A stretch of 64,000 nucleotides of DNA from Aphodosoma sp045600865 (GCA_045600865.1 JAZRYS010000261.1:7150-71149), one strand, 5' to 3'. Positions 25,052 through 35,366 are shown, counted from the stretch's first letter. Notes: a model not told the origin generated them from the letters alone. Numbers and translations are program-made.

Positions 25052-26969
25052 TGCTTGGAATGTTTGTTATGGTGTCGCCACCTGCAATTGAATTGATATA
25101 ATTGTCAAAATCCTTTACGCGCGAATCCTTAACCGTACCAGCTATGTAATCATAAACTTCCTGACGCGTACATGTTCCTGTAAGGTACTTCTCGATAATC
25201 AAAGATGCTATAGGGTTTGCCCATGTAGCACCAAATCCGGCATTTTCCACTGCTACCGCTATTACGATTTTAGGATTTCGATAAGGAGCGTAACCAACGA
25301 AAAGAGAGTGGTCTTCACCACCAGAATTCTGGACAGTGCCAGTTTTTCCACACATCTCGACACCTGGCACCTTATAATGACGACCTGTACCAAACTCGCA
25401 CACACGGTACATACCTTCCTGCACAATGCTATAATACCGTTTTTCGGTAACAGCACAATAATGTTTGCGTGCAAGCATTGAATCATTCCGATTGATGTGA
25501 GGCGTGATGTACCAGCCACCGTTTGCAATCACAGCTATGGCATTTGCAAGCTGGATAGGAGTAACCTCCACCTCGCCCTGCCCAATCGAATTTGAACGGA
25601 CAGTCATTGCCCGCCAACCCGTCTTGCCATATATTCGATTGTAGGTTGTTTCAGAACCAATAGCACCGTGCTTGAGTCCAGGAATATCAGAATCTTCGAA
25701 GGCAAAGCCAAGCCCAAAACTCATCATTGCATCACGCCACTTATTATAGTTTTCATGAAATTTCTTGTGATTGAAACGCTTGTTCTTATAACAATCTTTT
25801 TCGATGGTATTACGGTATGCCATCCAGAAATATGGATTACAACTCTGTTCGATAGCGCCCATGAGAGTTACAGGTGAGCCATGATGATGCGTGCATTTGA
25901 TAGGAGTGGAGTTTGGTCCATTGCAAGGAAAACGATCTGCCACATCAATGCCTCCAAGTTGCAGACACACAAGAGCCTGAAGAGTCTTAAACGTAGAGCC
26001 AGGCGAGTAGCGTCCTTGGATTGCACGGTTGATAAGAGGCTTGGTTTTCTCGTTGATCAAGACAGGATAATATTTGCCACGCTTACGGCCAACCATATAT
26101 TCTGGATTCCATGTTGGACTGCTTGCCATCACAAGCACCTCACCTGTTTCAGGTTCGATGGCAACAATGCTGCCACGTTTACCATTGAGAAGAGCCTCGG
26201 CAAACATTTGAAGGTCAATGTCAATAGTAGAAATGACATTCTCTCCTGGGATAGCCTCGTGATCCATTGCTCCGTCCATATATGAACCTTGTATTCGCCC
26301 GCGTGCATCGCGAAGAAGTATTTCATCGCCATTTTGGCCACGAAGTTCACGCTCGTATGACTTCTCTATGCCGGCAACGCCAATATAGTCACCAATATGA
26401 TAACTCTTGTCGGCATCAAGCTGCTGTTGGTTCACCTCACCGATTGAGCCTAAGATATGGGCAGCAGCGTTATATTTATAATTTCGTAGAGTACGCGATT
26501 GTATTGAAAAGCCAGGGAACTTGCGCATCTGCTCACGCACCTTTGCATAATCTTCGGGAGAAAGTTGCGTAACAAAACGCTGTGGTGTAAGAGGAGAATA
26601 TCCAGGATTCTTTCCGAAATTCTTCACATTTTCAAAACGCTTGCGAACATGAACTATATCCTCGTTGATAGCATCGCATAGTGCAAGAGTGTCAAAAGGA
26701 TGTCCATACCTGTCCATGTCATCAAGAGTCTTGACGACAACAAGGAGATCGTAAGTACGCTGATTATAAACGAGCAACTTGCCATTACGATCCATTATTG
26801 CTCCGCGAGGAGCATAGACTATATGATGATAGAAAGCATTGCCATCAGCCTTTTCTTCATATTCATCAGAAAACTGCAATGAGGCGAGCCGCACAACAAA
26901 AATGAGTGCCACCAATATTAGCAGCACTATCACTACATAACTACGATCTTTAAACCTGTCCTCAAGCAT
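25032..26969 (-). CDS. mrdA: Penicillin-binding protein 2 (elongation transpeptidase)
   Basis: The 645-residue protein has one N-terminal membrane segment (about 13-30), a dimerisation domain with APRGAIMDRNGKLL, and a transpeptidase domain. The active-site motifs are present: SPGSTFK (nucleophile Ser and Lys), SCN, and KTGT. It crosslinks peptidoglycan during lateral growth with RodA and MreBCD. It overlaps mreD by 8 nt and rodA by 20 nt, a tightly packed elongasome operon. Confidence 0.96.
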   Translation of the reverse strand: MLEDRFKDRSYVVIVLLILVALIFVVRLASLQFSDEYEEKADGNAFYHHIVYAPRGAIMDRNGKLLVYNQRTYDLLVVVKTLDDMDRYGHPFDTLALCDAINEDIVHVRKRFENVKNFGKNPGYSPLTPQRFVTQLSPEDYAKVREQMRKFPGFSIQSRTLRNYKYNAAAHILGSIGEVNQQQLDADKSYHIGDYIGVAGIEKSYERELRGQNGDEILLRDARGRIQGSYMDGAMDHEAIPGENVISTIDIDLQMFAEALLNGKRGSIVAIEPETGEVLVMASSPTWNPEYMVGRKRGKYYPVLINEKTKPLINRAIQGRYSPGSTFKTLQALVCLQLGGIDVADRFPCNGPNSTPIKCTHHHGSPVTLMGAIEQSCNPYFWMAYRNTIEKDCYKNKRFNHKKFHENYNKWRDAMMSFGLGFAFEDSDIPGLKHGAIGSETTYNRIYGKTGWRAMTVRSNSIGQGEVEVTPIQLANAIAVIANGGWYITPHINRNDSMLARKHYCAVTEKRYYSIVQEGMYRVCEFGTGRHYKVPGVEMCGKTGTVQNSGGEDHSLFVGYAPYRNPKIVIAVAVENAGFGATWANPIASLIIEKYLTGTCTRQEVYDYIAGTVKDSRVKDFDNYINSIAGGDTITNIPSNAVLAK

Positions 26970-27456
26970 TACTCATCTTATCGAAAAGCATCAAGATGCT
27001 AATTGTCACAAAAGAACTTACCACTGCCTTGATGAGAACCAAGTACCACAGGGATATGTCAAAAGTTTCGAGACAGAAAAGCACTAAATGATGAACAAAA
27101 ACCATCAGCACTGCATATTCCAAAAACTTCCATTTCATAAAACGGAAAGAAGGGACTTTACGGTCAACTTGTTCAGGCAATGCAATCATCTTCAGCAACA
27201 TGGGTTGAATAAAAGCAACCAAGGTCGTTGCCATTGTATGAATTCCCCATGTACCACACATCATGTCAATGACAAATCCCAATACAAATCCAATAATCGT
27301 TCTGGCAATATCATTCATTGAATTAGGGAATGTCACTACTATGAATATGTACGGAAACGTATTGATTACGTACGCTAACTGCAGATGGTTGAATAGCATC
27401 ACCTGCAACACGACAAGCAAGACAGACCAAATGAAAGATTTCAACCAAACATTCAT
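26962..27456 (-). CDS. mreD: Rod-shape protein MreD
   Basis: The 164-residue small membrane protein has about five hydrophobic segments and the MreD-like TFPYIFIVVTFP and FVIDMMCGTWGIHT. MreD sequences are poorly conserved; position between mreC (4-nt overlap) and mrdA makes the assignment firm. Confidence 0.92.
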   Translation of the reverse strand: MNVWLKSFIWSVLLVVLQVMLFNHLQLAYVINTFPYIFIVVTFPNSMNDIARTIIGFVLGFVIDMMCGTWGIHTMATTLVAFIQPMLLKMIALPEQVDRKVPSFRFMKWKFLEYAVLMVFVHHLVLFCLETFDISLWYLVLIKAVVSSFVTISILMLFDKMSNA

Positions 27457-28292
27457 ATTCCAGCCTCCTCCGCTAGTTGTTCAAATTCGGACTTGTTACG
27501 ATAGCGTACAACTCCCACATACTTTAATTTGCCATAATCAACAGCCAGATCCACTACTATATGATTGAAACCTTCCACTTCCTTGCTCTTAGTCTTACTG
27601 ACACAGCCTATAAGCACATTCTCAGGAAATATGGTAGAGTGACCAGATGTCAAAATCTTCTGACCTGTCTGAGGTTTGACATGAGAAGGCACCTCATCCA
27701 ATTCAACCTTATCTCTCCAAGTTCCATCCCATGATATGATGCCCAACTGATCGTTATTCAATATTTTAGCGCTGACCTGTATATTTGTATTGATAAGAGG
27801 CAAGACAATGGCATAATGTTCTGAGACAGCGTCAACAACACCTACTGCACATCCATTCGCAACGACACCCATATCTCGTTCCACTCCATCTACAGACCCC
27901 TTGTCTATAATGATATGGTTCTGCGTCTGGTGTATTGACATATAGACAATCTTTGCACCAACATACTCTATATCCGGGTTGTCAAACGTATTCCACCCAG
28001 CCACGAACGAATCGCGCTCGGCATCTTCAATCTTGGCCGTCAATGCCTCCAATTGGGTACGCAAAGCCATATTTTCATCCGTAAGTTCTCTATTGACTGT
28101 AGTAAGATTAAAATAATCCACCACAGTTGTAGTTATGCCTGACATTTCTGCTGAGAGTTCCAATGCATTTTGCCCTATAACGCTGCGCTGAAAAGCGTTT
28201 CTGTTATAGAATGTCAAAACACCGACCACCTCTAAAGCAATAAAGATGATTCCACAAAGGTGAATATATAGAAACTCTAAGATACGTCTCAC
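27453..28292 (-). CDS. mreC: Rod-shape protein MreC
   Basis: The 279-residue protein has an N-terminal membrane anchor (about 8-27), a coiled coil (about 60-90), and the MreC periplasmic double beta-barrel with VVANGCAVGVVDAVSEHYAIVLP-type strands and TGQKILTSGHSTIFPENVLIG. It activates PBP2/RodA from the periplasmic side. It lies 10 nt after mreB. Confidence 0.95.
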   Translation of the reverse strand: MRRILEFLYIHLCGIIFIALEVVGVLTFYNRNAFQRSVIGQNALELSAEMSGITTTVVDYFNLTTVNRELTDENMALRTQLEALTAKIEDAERDSFVAGWNTFDNPDIEYVGAKIVYMSIHQTQNHIIIDKGSVDGVERDMGVVANGCAVGVVDAVSEHYAIVLPLINTNIQVSAKILNNDQLGIISWDGTWRDKVELDEVPSHVKPQTGQKILTSGHSTIFPENVLIGCVSKTKSKEVEGFNHIVVDLAVDYGKLKYVGVVRYRNKSEFEQLAEEAGI

Positions 28293-28302
28293 TAGTCAGA
28301 AA

Positions 28303-29328
28303 TTACATTTTGTTCAAGAAACGGAATCTTTCAATATTGTTCAAAGCTGTACCTGTACCACGAGCAACAGCGTGTAGTGGATCTTCAGCAACTTTGAACT
28401 CGATTTGTATGCGATCTGTGAACCTTTTTGCCAATCCAAGCATCTGAGCGCCACCACCGGAAAGCCAAACACCATTTTTAAGGAGATCCGAATAAAGCTC
28501 AGGTGGAGTATCCTCAAGAGCAGCCATGATAGCGGTCTCAAGTTTAAGTATTGACTTATCCAGACAATGTGCAATCTCCTGATATGATACTGGCACTTCC
28601 ATAGGCAAAGATGTAATACGGTTTGAACCATATACATGCATATCCTCTGGAGCATCATCTCCCAAGTCAGGCAGTGCAGCCCCGACAGTCTTTTTTATTT
28701 TTTCAGCAGTAGGCTCACCAACTTTCAGGTTGTGCTGACGGAACATATATTCCATAATATCCTCGGTAAAGGCATTACCCGCCACACGAATAGATTTGTC
28801 TGCAACAATACCTCCCAAAGAGATGACAGCAATCTCGGTGGTACCACCACCTATATCAACAACCATATTACCTTCAGGTTTCTCAATGTCGAGACCTATA
28901 CCAAGAGCTGCCGCCATAGGTTCATCTATCAAAAACACCTCACGGCCACCAGCATGTTCGCACGAATCGCGAACTGCTCGACGTTCAACCTCAGTAGCAC
29001 CAGAAGGAATGCCAACCACCATACGAAGAGAAGGTGTCATGACATGGCTTTTAGCAGAAATCATCTTCACCATGCCACGTATCATAAGTTCAGCCGCCTG
29101 AAAGTCTGCAATCACTCCATCGCGAAGAGGACGGATAGTCTGAATATGTTTAGGAGCCTTTCCCTCCATCATGGCAGCAGCATGACCAATAGCTTCCACC
29201 TTCTGGGTCATTACATTCATGGCAATGATTGATGGTTGATCCACCACAATTTTACCCTTGTGAATGATAATGGTATTGGCAGTTCCCAAATCCACCGCAA
29301 TATCCTGCGTTAACGAAAACAATCCCAT
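28303..29328 (-). CDS. mreB: Cell-shape actin homologue MreB
   Basis: The 341-residue actin-fold ATPase begins FSLTQDIAVDLGTANTI (phosphate 1 loop) and has VVDIGGGTTEIAVIS (phosphate 2) and GVWLSGGGAQMLG (adenosine motif). It is full length and forms membrane filaments that steer the elongasome encoded immediately downstream. It lies 14 nt after the flippase gene. Confidence 0.97.
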   Translation of the reverse strand: MGLFSLTQDIAVDLGTANTIIIHKGKIVVDQPSIIAMNVMTQKVEAIGHAAAMMEGKAPKHIQTIRPLRDGVIADFQAAELMIRGMVKMISAKSHVMTPSLRMVVGIPSGATEVERRAVRDSCEHAGGREVFLIDEPMAAALGIGLDIEKPEGNMVVDIGGGTTEIAVISLGGIVADKSIRVAGNAFTEDIMEYMFRQHNLKVGEPTAEKIKKTVGAALPDLGDDAPEDMHVYGSNRITSLPMEVPVSYQEIAHCLDKSILKLETAIMAALEDTPPELYSDLLKNGVWLSGGGAQMLGLAKRFTDRIQIEFKVAEDPLHAVARGTGTALNNIERFRFLNKM

Positions 29329-29342
29329 ATATTATAATGTGT

Positions 29343-30764
29343 TTATTTTTTTAGTTTGACATTTTCAAATTTAATAACCACGACTGCAAAGACGAGCAAG
29401 AGCAAGCCACGCAATCCCCAATTGAGCCACTTGTCGTCCAAATCGGCCATCATACCAGCAACGAAAAGCACAATGGTCAGAAGTATATAGCAACCAATTC
29501 GTTTCAACTGGTAGTTTATCGGATAATATTTCTGTCCGAGCGCATAGCTTACAATCACCATGACCAGATAACAACCTATCGAAGCCCACACACAAGCCCA
29601 ATAACTATAAACCGGTATCAAGAATATCTGCAACAACAAACTCACGACAAAGCCACTACCTGCAATCACTGTTCCCCACCAGGTATTGCCAATAACCTTG
29701 TACCATAAAGCAAGATTGTAGGCAACGCCCTGAAAGATGTAAGACACTAGAACGCAAGGCACTATTCTAAGTCCCACACGATATTGTTCCTGCAACAGAT
29801 ACTGGATAATGTCCAAATAATAAACCATTGCCAGGAAAATGAAGAAAGAGACTATGAGATACCACTTCATCGCATCCGAATAACTTTCCTTGCAATTGCG
29901 TGAACCATACTTCTGAAATATGAAAGGCTCGTACGCATAACGAAACGCATTAGTGAACATCATCATAATCATAGCCACCTTGAAACAAGCCGAATAAATT
30001 CCCAATTCAGCCATCCCAGCGGCATGATCTGGATAAACGATAGGGAAAAGTATCTTATCCATCGTCTGGTTCATGATACCCACAATACCCAGCAGCATCA
30101 TGGGAAAGCCAAAGCCGAACATCTTGCGCCACAAGTCCCAACTGAAATCATGTTTTGCCTTCATGACAGTAGGCACAAGCATGACTGTGACAGAAACGGA
30201 AGCAATCAGGTTTGCAACAAAGACATATTCCACGCCCTTTCCCATCCTCACAAGGAAAATCACATTCAATCCTATCGTTATGAGTACGTTCAGAATCTTG
30301 ATAAAAGAAAACAAGAGAGCCTTGTTTATATGGCGAAGATATGCGAATGGAATAGAATCAAACGCATCCATGGCAACAATCACTCCCATCATAGCCACCA
30401 TTTTACCAGTAGCCCCCGTCTCGATAACATCTGCTATCTGGTCAGAGCACAAAACAATTGCAACTGCAAACACGACAGACGAAACGGCCAAAGAACATAG
30501 AGTGGTACTATATACACGGTTGGAACCACCTTTTTCATTTTTGCGGGAATTTATGAACTTGAACATGGCTGTCTCCATGCCGTATGTTATTATCACTGTA
30601 ACCAAAGCCGTCCAGGCATAGAGATTCGCAACTATGCCATATTGGTCGGAACCAGCCAGCACATAAGAGTACAGCGGCACAAGAAGCCAATTGAGGAATT
30701 TCCCCAAGATAGTGCTCATGCCATAAATAGCCGTATCCTTAACCAACTGTTTTATTCCTGCCAT
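29343..30764 (-). CDS. Polysaccharide/lipid-linked oligosaccharide flippase (MOP superfamily)
   Basis: The 473-residue protein has about 12-14 hydrophobic segments and begins with the Wzx-type amphipathic start (IKQLVKDTAIYGMSTILGKFL). The family moves undecaprenyl-linked sugars across the inner membrane. Its place between ruvB and mreB, away from sugar-biosynthesis genes, leaves the substrate open: O-antigen or capsule repeat units, or lipid II. The common polysaccharide-flippase group fits better than MurJ by eye. Confidence 0.85.
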   Translation of the reverse strand: MAGIKQLVKDTAIYGMSTILGKFLNWLLVPLYSYVLAGSDQYGIVANLYAWTALVTVIITYGMETAMFKFINSRKNEKGGSNRVYSTTLCSLAVSSVVFAVAIVLCSDQIADVIETGATGKMVAMMGVIVAMDAFDSIPFAYLRHINKALLFSFIKILNVLITIGLNVIFLVRMGKGVEYVFVANLIASVSVTVMLVPTVMKAKHDFSWDLWRKMFGFGFPMMLLGIVGIMNQTMDKILFPIVYPDHAAGMAELGIYSACFKVAMIMMMFTNAFRYAYEPFIFQKYGSRNCKESYSDAMKWYLIVSFFIFLAMVYYLDIIQYLLQEQYRVGLRIVPCVLVSYIFQGVAYNLALWYKVIGNTWWGTVIAGSGFVVSLLLQIFLIPVYSYWACVWASIGCYLVMVIVSYALGQKYYPINYQLKRIGCYILLTIVLFVAGMMADLDDKWLNWGLRGLLLLVFAVVVIKFENVKLKK

Positions 30765-30771
30765 GTATATA

Positions 30772-31782
30772 TCAGAATAATTTTCCTTGCAATAATTTCA
30801 TTTCACGCCCCAGATGTCTGTAGGCCAATTCAGTAACCTCACGTCCACGAGGTGTACGTTTCAAGAATCCCTCCTTGATGAGGAAAGGCTCATAAACCTC
30901 TTCGATGGTTCCTGCATCCTCACTCATTGCCGTTGCTATAGTCGTAAGTCCCACTGGCCCGCCATTGAACTTATCAATCATGGTAACCAGCAATTTATTG
31001 TCTACCTCATCAAGGCCATATTTGTCGATATTCAGAGCCTCAAGCGCGATACATGCAATCTGGCGTTCGATGCGTCCGCTGCCTTTTACCTGTGCAAAAT
31101 CACGTACTCTACGAAGAAGTGCATTCGCAATACGAGGCGTTCCGCGCGAACGACGCGCTATTTCAAAAGCCGCATCTTCAATGATAGGAACACCCATTAT
31201 GGCAGCAGACCTGTTGATTATGCCAACCAACACCCGTTCGTCGTAATATTCGAAATGGCAATTTATGCCAAACCTTGCACGCAGAGGAGCCGTCAGCAAA
31301 CCGCTTCTCGTTGTTGCACCGACAAGTGTGAAAGGTTCAAGGTCAATCTGCACAGAACGCGCCGAGGGACCTTTGTCAATCATAATGTCAATACGATAGT
31401 CCTCCATAGCAGAATAAAGGTATTCCTCGACGATAGGGCTCAATCGGTGAATCTCGTCAATGAAAAGCACATCATTGCGTTCAAGAGAAGTCAGCAGTCC
31501 GGCAAGATCGCCCGGCTTGTCAAGGACAGGTCCAGAAGTAACCTTGAATCCAACGCCCAGCTCATTTGCAAGGATATTGCTCAGTGTTGTCTTGCCTAAT
31601 CCCGGAGGGCCATGCAACAACGTATGATCCAACGACTCACCACGCAACTTTGCTGCCTCGACAAATATGCGGAGATTCTCCACAATCTTGTCCTGGCCTG
31701 CAAAATCCTCAAACCTGAGTGGCCGGAGAGCCTTATCCAAGTCGTTTTCCTTTTTTGGGTTGTGTATATCGTACTCCATCAA
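30772..31782 (-). CDS. ruvB: Holliday junction branch-migration helicase RuvB
   Basis: The 336-residue AAA+ motor has Walker A GPPGLGKTT, Walker B FIDEIHRLS, sensor 1 GATTRSG, the arginine finger region PLRARFG, and a winged-helix C-domain with FLKRTPRGREVT. It works with RuvA and RuvC, which are not in the window. It overlaps the upstream ABC gene by 4 nt and ends 7 nt before the flippase gene. Confidence 0.97.
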   Translation of the reverse strand: MMEYDIHNPKKENDLDKALRPLRFEDFAGQDKIVENLRIFVEAAKLRGESLDHTLLHGPPGLGKTTLSNILANELGVGFKVTSGPVLDKPGDLAGLLTSLERNDVLFIDEIHRLSPIVEEYLYSAMEDYRIDIMIDKGPSARSVQIDLEPFTLVGATTRSGLLTAPLRARFGINCHFEYYDERVLVGIINRSAAIMGVPIIEDAAFEIARRSRGTPRIANALLRRVRDFAQVKGSGRIERQIACIALEALNIDKYGLDEVDNKLLVTMIDKFNGGPVGLTTIATAMSEDAGTIEEVYEPFLIKEGFLKRTPRGREVTELAYRHLGREMKLLQGKLF

Positions 31783-32438
31783 TTCAAAAACAAATCCTCA
31801 AGGTTTCCCATTTCAGAAACCTTACCACGTTTCACTACCCTGCCATGCTTGAGCATGACAACCTCATCACACATAGCCTCAACCTCTTGCATTATATGTG
31901 TAGAGAGCAGCACAAGCCTATCCTTTGAGAGATTTTTTATCAATCCTCTGACTTCTACAAGCTGTGCAGGATCCAGGCCTGTAGTAGGTTCGTCCAAGAT
32001 AAGCACCTTAGGGTCATGGATAATAGCAGCTGCGATTCCAACACGCTGACGGTACCCTTTCGAAAGTTGTCCAAGTTTCTTTCCGCATTCCGCATAAAGA
32101 CCGACACGTTTCACCAGCGATAGGATATCAGCATTGCACTTGTAGCATCCTTTTACAAACTCCAGATATTCCATCACGTACATATCTAGATAGAGAGGAT
32201 TGTGTTCCGGAAGGTAGCCAACCAATGCAGCCGTGTCACAACCCACACGTTTGCCATCAATTGACACCATTCCGCCATCAGGCGAGACAAATCCAGCAAC
32301 AATCTTCATCAAAGTGGATTTACCCGCTCCATTAGGACCCAAAAGTCCAACTATCGTATTGGATTCAAATGACATAGAGACATCATCCAGTGCCAGTTGC
32401 TCACCATATTTCTTACATATTTCCCGAATCTCAAGCAT
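31779..32438 (-). CDS. ABC transporter ATP-binding protein, GldA-like
   Basis: The protein has 219 residues from the ATG at 32438; an adjacent ATG at 32441 is also possible. The longer frame to 32495 extends past the promoter and is rejected. It carries Walker A GPNGAGKST, signature LSKGYRQRV and Walker B VLILDEPTTGLDP, followed by the H-loop STHIMQEVE. The CcmA/GldA type usually pairs with a membrane permease, but none is adjacent. GldA belongs to the gliding/T9SS-associated set in Flavobacteriia; here only similarity and the divergent gldB gene suggest such a link. It heads the ruvB-flippase-mre run. Confidence 0.8.
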   Translation of the reverse strand: MLEIREICKKYGEQLALDDVSMSFESNTIVGLLGPNGAGKSTLMKIVAGFVSPDGGMVSIDGKRVGCDTAALVGYLPEHNPLYLDMYVMEYLEFVKGCYKCNADILSLVKRVGLYAECGKKLGQLSKGYRQRVGIAAAIIHDPKVLILDEPTTGLDPAQLVEVRGLIKNLSKDRLVLLSTHIMQEVEAMCDEVVMLKHGRVVKRGKVSEMGNLEDLFLN

Positions 32439-32464
32439 CATATCCAAATACAATATTTCAGCCT

Positions 32465-32496
32465 GCAAAGTTAAGAATAAATTATGACACCACAAA
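32465..32496 (-). promoter_or_regulatory. Promoter of the GldA-like/ruvB/mre run
   Basis: On the minus strand TTTG (32493-32496) and TAACTTTGC (32465-32473) are 19 nt apart. Confidence 0.7.
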
Positions 32497-32564
32497 GAAA
32501 ATAGCGATAAATAATTCGGATTTTTTTCAACACTATTTTTACGAATTTTCCTTATTCAAATTCA

Positions 32565-32595
32565 TTGCCGCATCAAAAAAAATTCGTAACTTTGC
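32565..32595 (+). promoter_or_regulatory. gldB promoter
   Basis: TTG (32565-32567) and TAACTTTGC (32587-32595) are 19 nt apart, about 20 nt upstream of the gldB ATG. It is divergent from the GldA-like promoter. Confidence 0.7.
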
Positions 32596-32616
32596 GCTCA
32601 AAATTTTCACGTCATC

Positions 32617-33612
32617 ATGAAAAAGATTTCAATAGCAGTATTTCTGTTAGTTTTACTGGCATCTTGCAGCAAAGAAACAAAGCGCACAGCCGACATTTCT
32701 GGCATGGACATTGATTTTCACATACAGCGTTTTGATTCATCATTCTGGTTTCTCGACACTGTCAATCTTCAGCAGTCTATGACATTACTTGCAGCACAAT
32801 ATCCTGAGATGGGGAAAATCTATATAGAGTATGTGATGAGAATGGGCAGCACAGGTTCTGACACCGCAGCAACAGAATACCGCAATTTTCGCAAATATCC
32901 TGCCGTCGTCAAGGTTTACGAGAGCACGTTGGAAGAATATTCCGATTTGAGCGACATTGAAAAAGAGCTTGAACCAGCATTACTGAGAATGCAGGTGTTC
33001 ATGCCACAAATTGCCATTCCCCGTTTCTGCACTCACATTTCATTCTTTAACCAGAACATTATTGTCGGAGATGGCTTCATATCCCTGTCTCTGGACAATT
33101 ATATGGGTATAGACTACTGTTACTACGATTCTGTCGCCATTCACCAATACCTCCGTTCGAACATGAGAAGAGAGAAGATTGCATCCGACTATCTGTCAGC
33201 TCTTCTTGCATCAGAATTACCATTAGACCCGTCATCAAATCTGCTTACTGATATGATATTTCACGGCAAGATATTATATACCGTATCTTGTCTGTTGCCA
33301 GAGACTCCGGAAAACGTAATATTGGGATACTCGGAAGAGCAGTTGGCATGGGCAGAGCAATATGAAAAAAAAATGTGGAAACAAATCGTAGGGGATCACA
33401 CAATCTACACAACAAATGTTATAGATAAGGCTAAATTCACTCGCGATGCACCTTTCACACAACCATTCGGGCAAGATTCCCCTGGCAGACTGGGAGCTTA
33501 CTTAGGTTATAAGATTATATGTTCATACATGCGACACAATCAAAAAGTTTCAATCGCACAGTTGCTCCAAAATCAAGATGCACAGGACATACTAAACCAT
33601 TCGAATTATTGA
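32617..33612 (+). CDS. gldB: GldB-family lipoprotein
   Basis: The 331-residue protein has a lipoprotein signal with lipobox LLASC (Cys at about 17). Near the N-terminus DFHIQRFDSSFW matches GldB proteins, which are widespread in Bacteroidetes and essential for gliding in Flavobacterium; their role in non-gliding species is unresolved. The HExxH-like protease motif of distant DUF2268 relatives is not visible. The gene leads a three-gene unit with a Fur-family gene (15-nt gap) and a peptidase (4-nt overlap). Confidence 0.8.
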   Translation: MKKISIAVFLLVLLASCSKETKRTADISGMDIDFHIQRFDSSFWFLDTVNLQQSMTLLAAQYPEMGKIYIEYVMRMGSTGSDTAATEYRNFRKYPAVVKVYESTLEEYSDLSDIEKELEPALLRMQVFMPQIAIPRFCTHISFFNQNIIVGDGFISLSLDNYMGIDYCYYDSVAIHQYLRSNMRREKIASDYLSALLASELPLDPSSNLLTDMIFHGKILYTVSCLLPETPENVILGYSEEQLAWAEQYEKKMWKQIVGDHTIYTTNVIDKAKFTRDAPFTQPFGQDSPGRLGAYLGYKIICSYMRHNQKVSIAQLLQNQDAQDILNHSNY

Positions 33613-33627
33613 TAATCTTGTTGCCCT

Positions 33628-34065
33628 ATGACAAACAAAGAAAAGCTAAGTGCCCACATCGCAAAGAATGGCCTCCGACACACTTTTGAACGAGATCAGA
33701 TGCTCCAACACATTGAAACAATAAATGGTCACTTCACCGCATCAGGACTAATTGAAACATTTGGCAAAAAGGAAAACGTGTCCAACGCCAGTATATACCG
33801 CAACCTCAATCTGTTTGTCGAAGCAGGAATCGTTACCGAGCATCGGTTTCCCGTTCCAGAAACAGTCTATGAGCTCACTTCAAGGGCAATAACACACTGT
33901 CACCGTATCTGCACGATATGCGGAGAGGTAAAAGAATTTCGAGACGCACAAGTCAGTTCTGCACTCAAGCACCATCGTTTCAGGGCTTTCAAGATGCACA
34001 ATTCCAACGTCTATGTATATGGAATATGCAAAAAATGTTTAACAAATAATAGCACAAAACAATGA
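33628..34065 (+). CDS. Fur-family metal-responsive repressor
   Basis: The 145-residue protein has the Fur winged-helix (about 8-85, NGLRHTFERDQML, then SNASIYRNLNLFVEAGIV) and a metal-binding dimerisation domain with two CxxC pairs, CTICGEV and CKKC, for structural zinc, plus ITHCHRIC. Fur, Zur and PerR cannot be told apart by eye. The position between gldB and a peptidase does not reveal its regulon. Confidence 0.92.
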   Translation: MTNKEKLSAHIAKNGLRHTFERDQMLQHIETINGHFTASGLIETFGKKENVSNASIYRNLNLFVEAGIVTEHRFPVPETVYELTSRAITHCHRICTICGEVKEFRDAQVSSALKHHRFRAFKMHNSNVYVYGICKKCLTNNSTKQ

Positions 34066-35366
34066 AAAAAATCACGTTACTCATGCTCGCTGTCATCATG
34101 ACAAGCACTGTCGTGTGGGCAAAGGGGATGACAAAATTCGCCAAGAAATTAGCCGCACTTCCAGGCGTGACGTCAGTCAAGACTTTCGAATCAAGCAGAT
34201 TCAAGGAAGCATACCTCATCACATTCACACAATACACTGACTATAGCGACACAACTATTGGCAAATTCACACAGCGAGCTCTAGTCTGCCATGTTCATCA
34301 GGATTCTGCCACTGTTCTCGTAACCGAAGGTTATGGATTAGACTATTATCTGACGAAGCCTGATTATAGGGAAGAATTGTCAGACATTTTCAACACGAAC
34401 TGTGTTATTGTCGAACATCGCTATTTCGGAGAATCTAAACCCGAGATAATAAAGAAAGATCTTTATTGGAAATACCTCACCGCCTCGAATGCCGCCACGG
34501 ATCATCATCGTTTTTCAGAAGCATTTCACAAGCTTTATCACGGCAAATTCATTGCAACGGGCGTATCAAAAGGAGGAATATGCGCCAACATATTCAGGGC
34601 TTACTATCCAAATGATGTTGACATCACAGTGCCATACGTTGCCCCCTTATGCGAAGGACCAGAAGACCCTCGTTTAGCCAAAGCTATCATGGAGTACGGC
34701 TCACCTGACGAAAGACAATACATCAAACGTTTCATTGAATTCATGTTCAACAACAGAGAGACGTTCATACCGATGCTCGAAAGTCACTGCAAGGCCACAG
34801 GACTCAATCCAAGAATCTCATACGAAGAATTGTATGACTTTTCTGTCATGGACATGCATGTTGCCATTCTTGCAAGAGGCGCAATAAAAAAGATTCCTGA
34901 TTACATGAAATGTCTTGCAGACACAACATTTGCTTTTCTTGTGAAATATGGTGCTCCAGAAGGGTTCACTCCCGAATACGACAACATGCCTTACTATGTT
35001 CAGGCCGCCAGAGAACTTGGTCATTACGCACTAATGCCTAGCTGCTATGACGGAACGAAAGCGGTTTCAGACACCCGCAACTATCTCAAATTGACAGCAT
35101 TGCCCGAAAGCTGCAATATCAAATACAATCCCACAATGCGAAAGAAAGTCATAGAGTTCTTGAGCACGAAAGCAGAAAAAATGCTCTTTATTTATGGAGA
35201 ATACGATCCATGGACTGCCGTAGGAGTGAAAGATATAAAACAAAATGAAAAGATACATATTTTCATCAATCCCGGCAATTGTCACAGATCAAAAATACGA
35301 AATTTTCCTGAAAAACAGCAATATCACATAATAAAAATATTGTCGAAATGGCTCTACGAAAAATAA
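34062..35366 (+). CDS. Secreted serine peptidase, S28/S37 (PS-10) type
   Basis: The 434-residue protein has a signal peptide (about 1-20). HRYFGESKP and nucleophile motif GVSKGG, then GEYDPW and GNCHRSKI carrying the Asp and His, match the peptidase S37/S28 alpha/beta-hydrolase fold of tripeptidyl and prolyl peptidases. It probably works in the periplasm or outside, removing short peptides from host or dietary protein. It overlaps the Fur-family gene by ATGA, so it may be metal-regulated together with it. Confidence 0.85.
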   Translation: MKKITLLMLAVIMTSTVVWAKGMTKFAKKLAALPGVTSVKTFESSRFKEAYLITFTQYTDYSDTTIGKFTQRALVCHVHQDSATVLVTEGYGLDYYLTKPDYREELSDIFNTNCVIVEHRYFGESKPEIIKKDLYWKYLTASNAATDHHRFSEAFHKLYHGKFIATGVSKGGICANIFRAYYPNDVDITVPYVAPLCEGPEDPRLAKAIMEYGSPDERQYIKRFIEFMFNNRETFIPMLESHCKATGLNPRISYEELYDFSVMDMHVAILARGAIKKIPDYMKCLADTTFAFLVKYGAPEGFTPEYDNMPYYVQAARELGHYALMPSCYDGTKAVSDTRNYLKLTALPESCNIKYNPTMRKKVIEFLSTKAEKMLFIYGEYDPWTAVGVKDIKQNEKIHIFINPGNCHRSKIRNFPEKQQYHIIKILSKWLYEK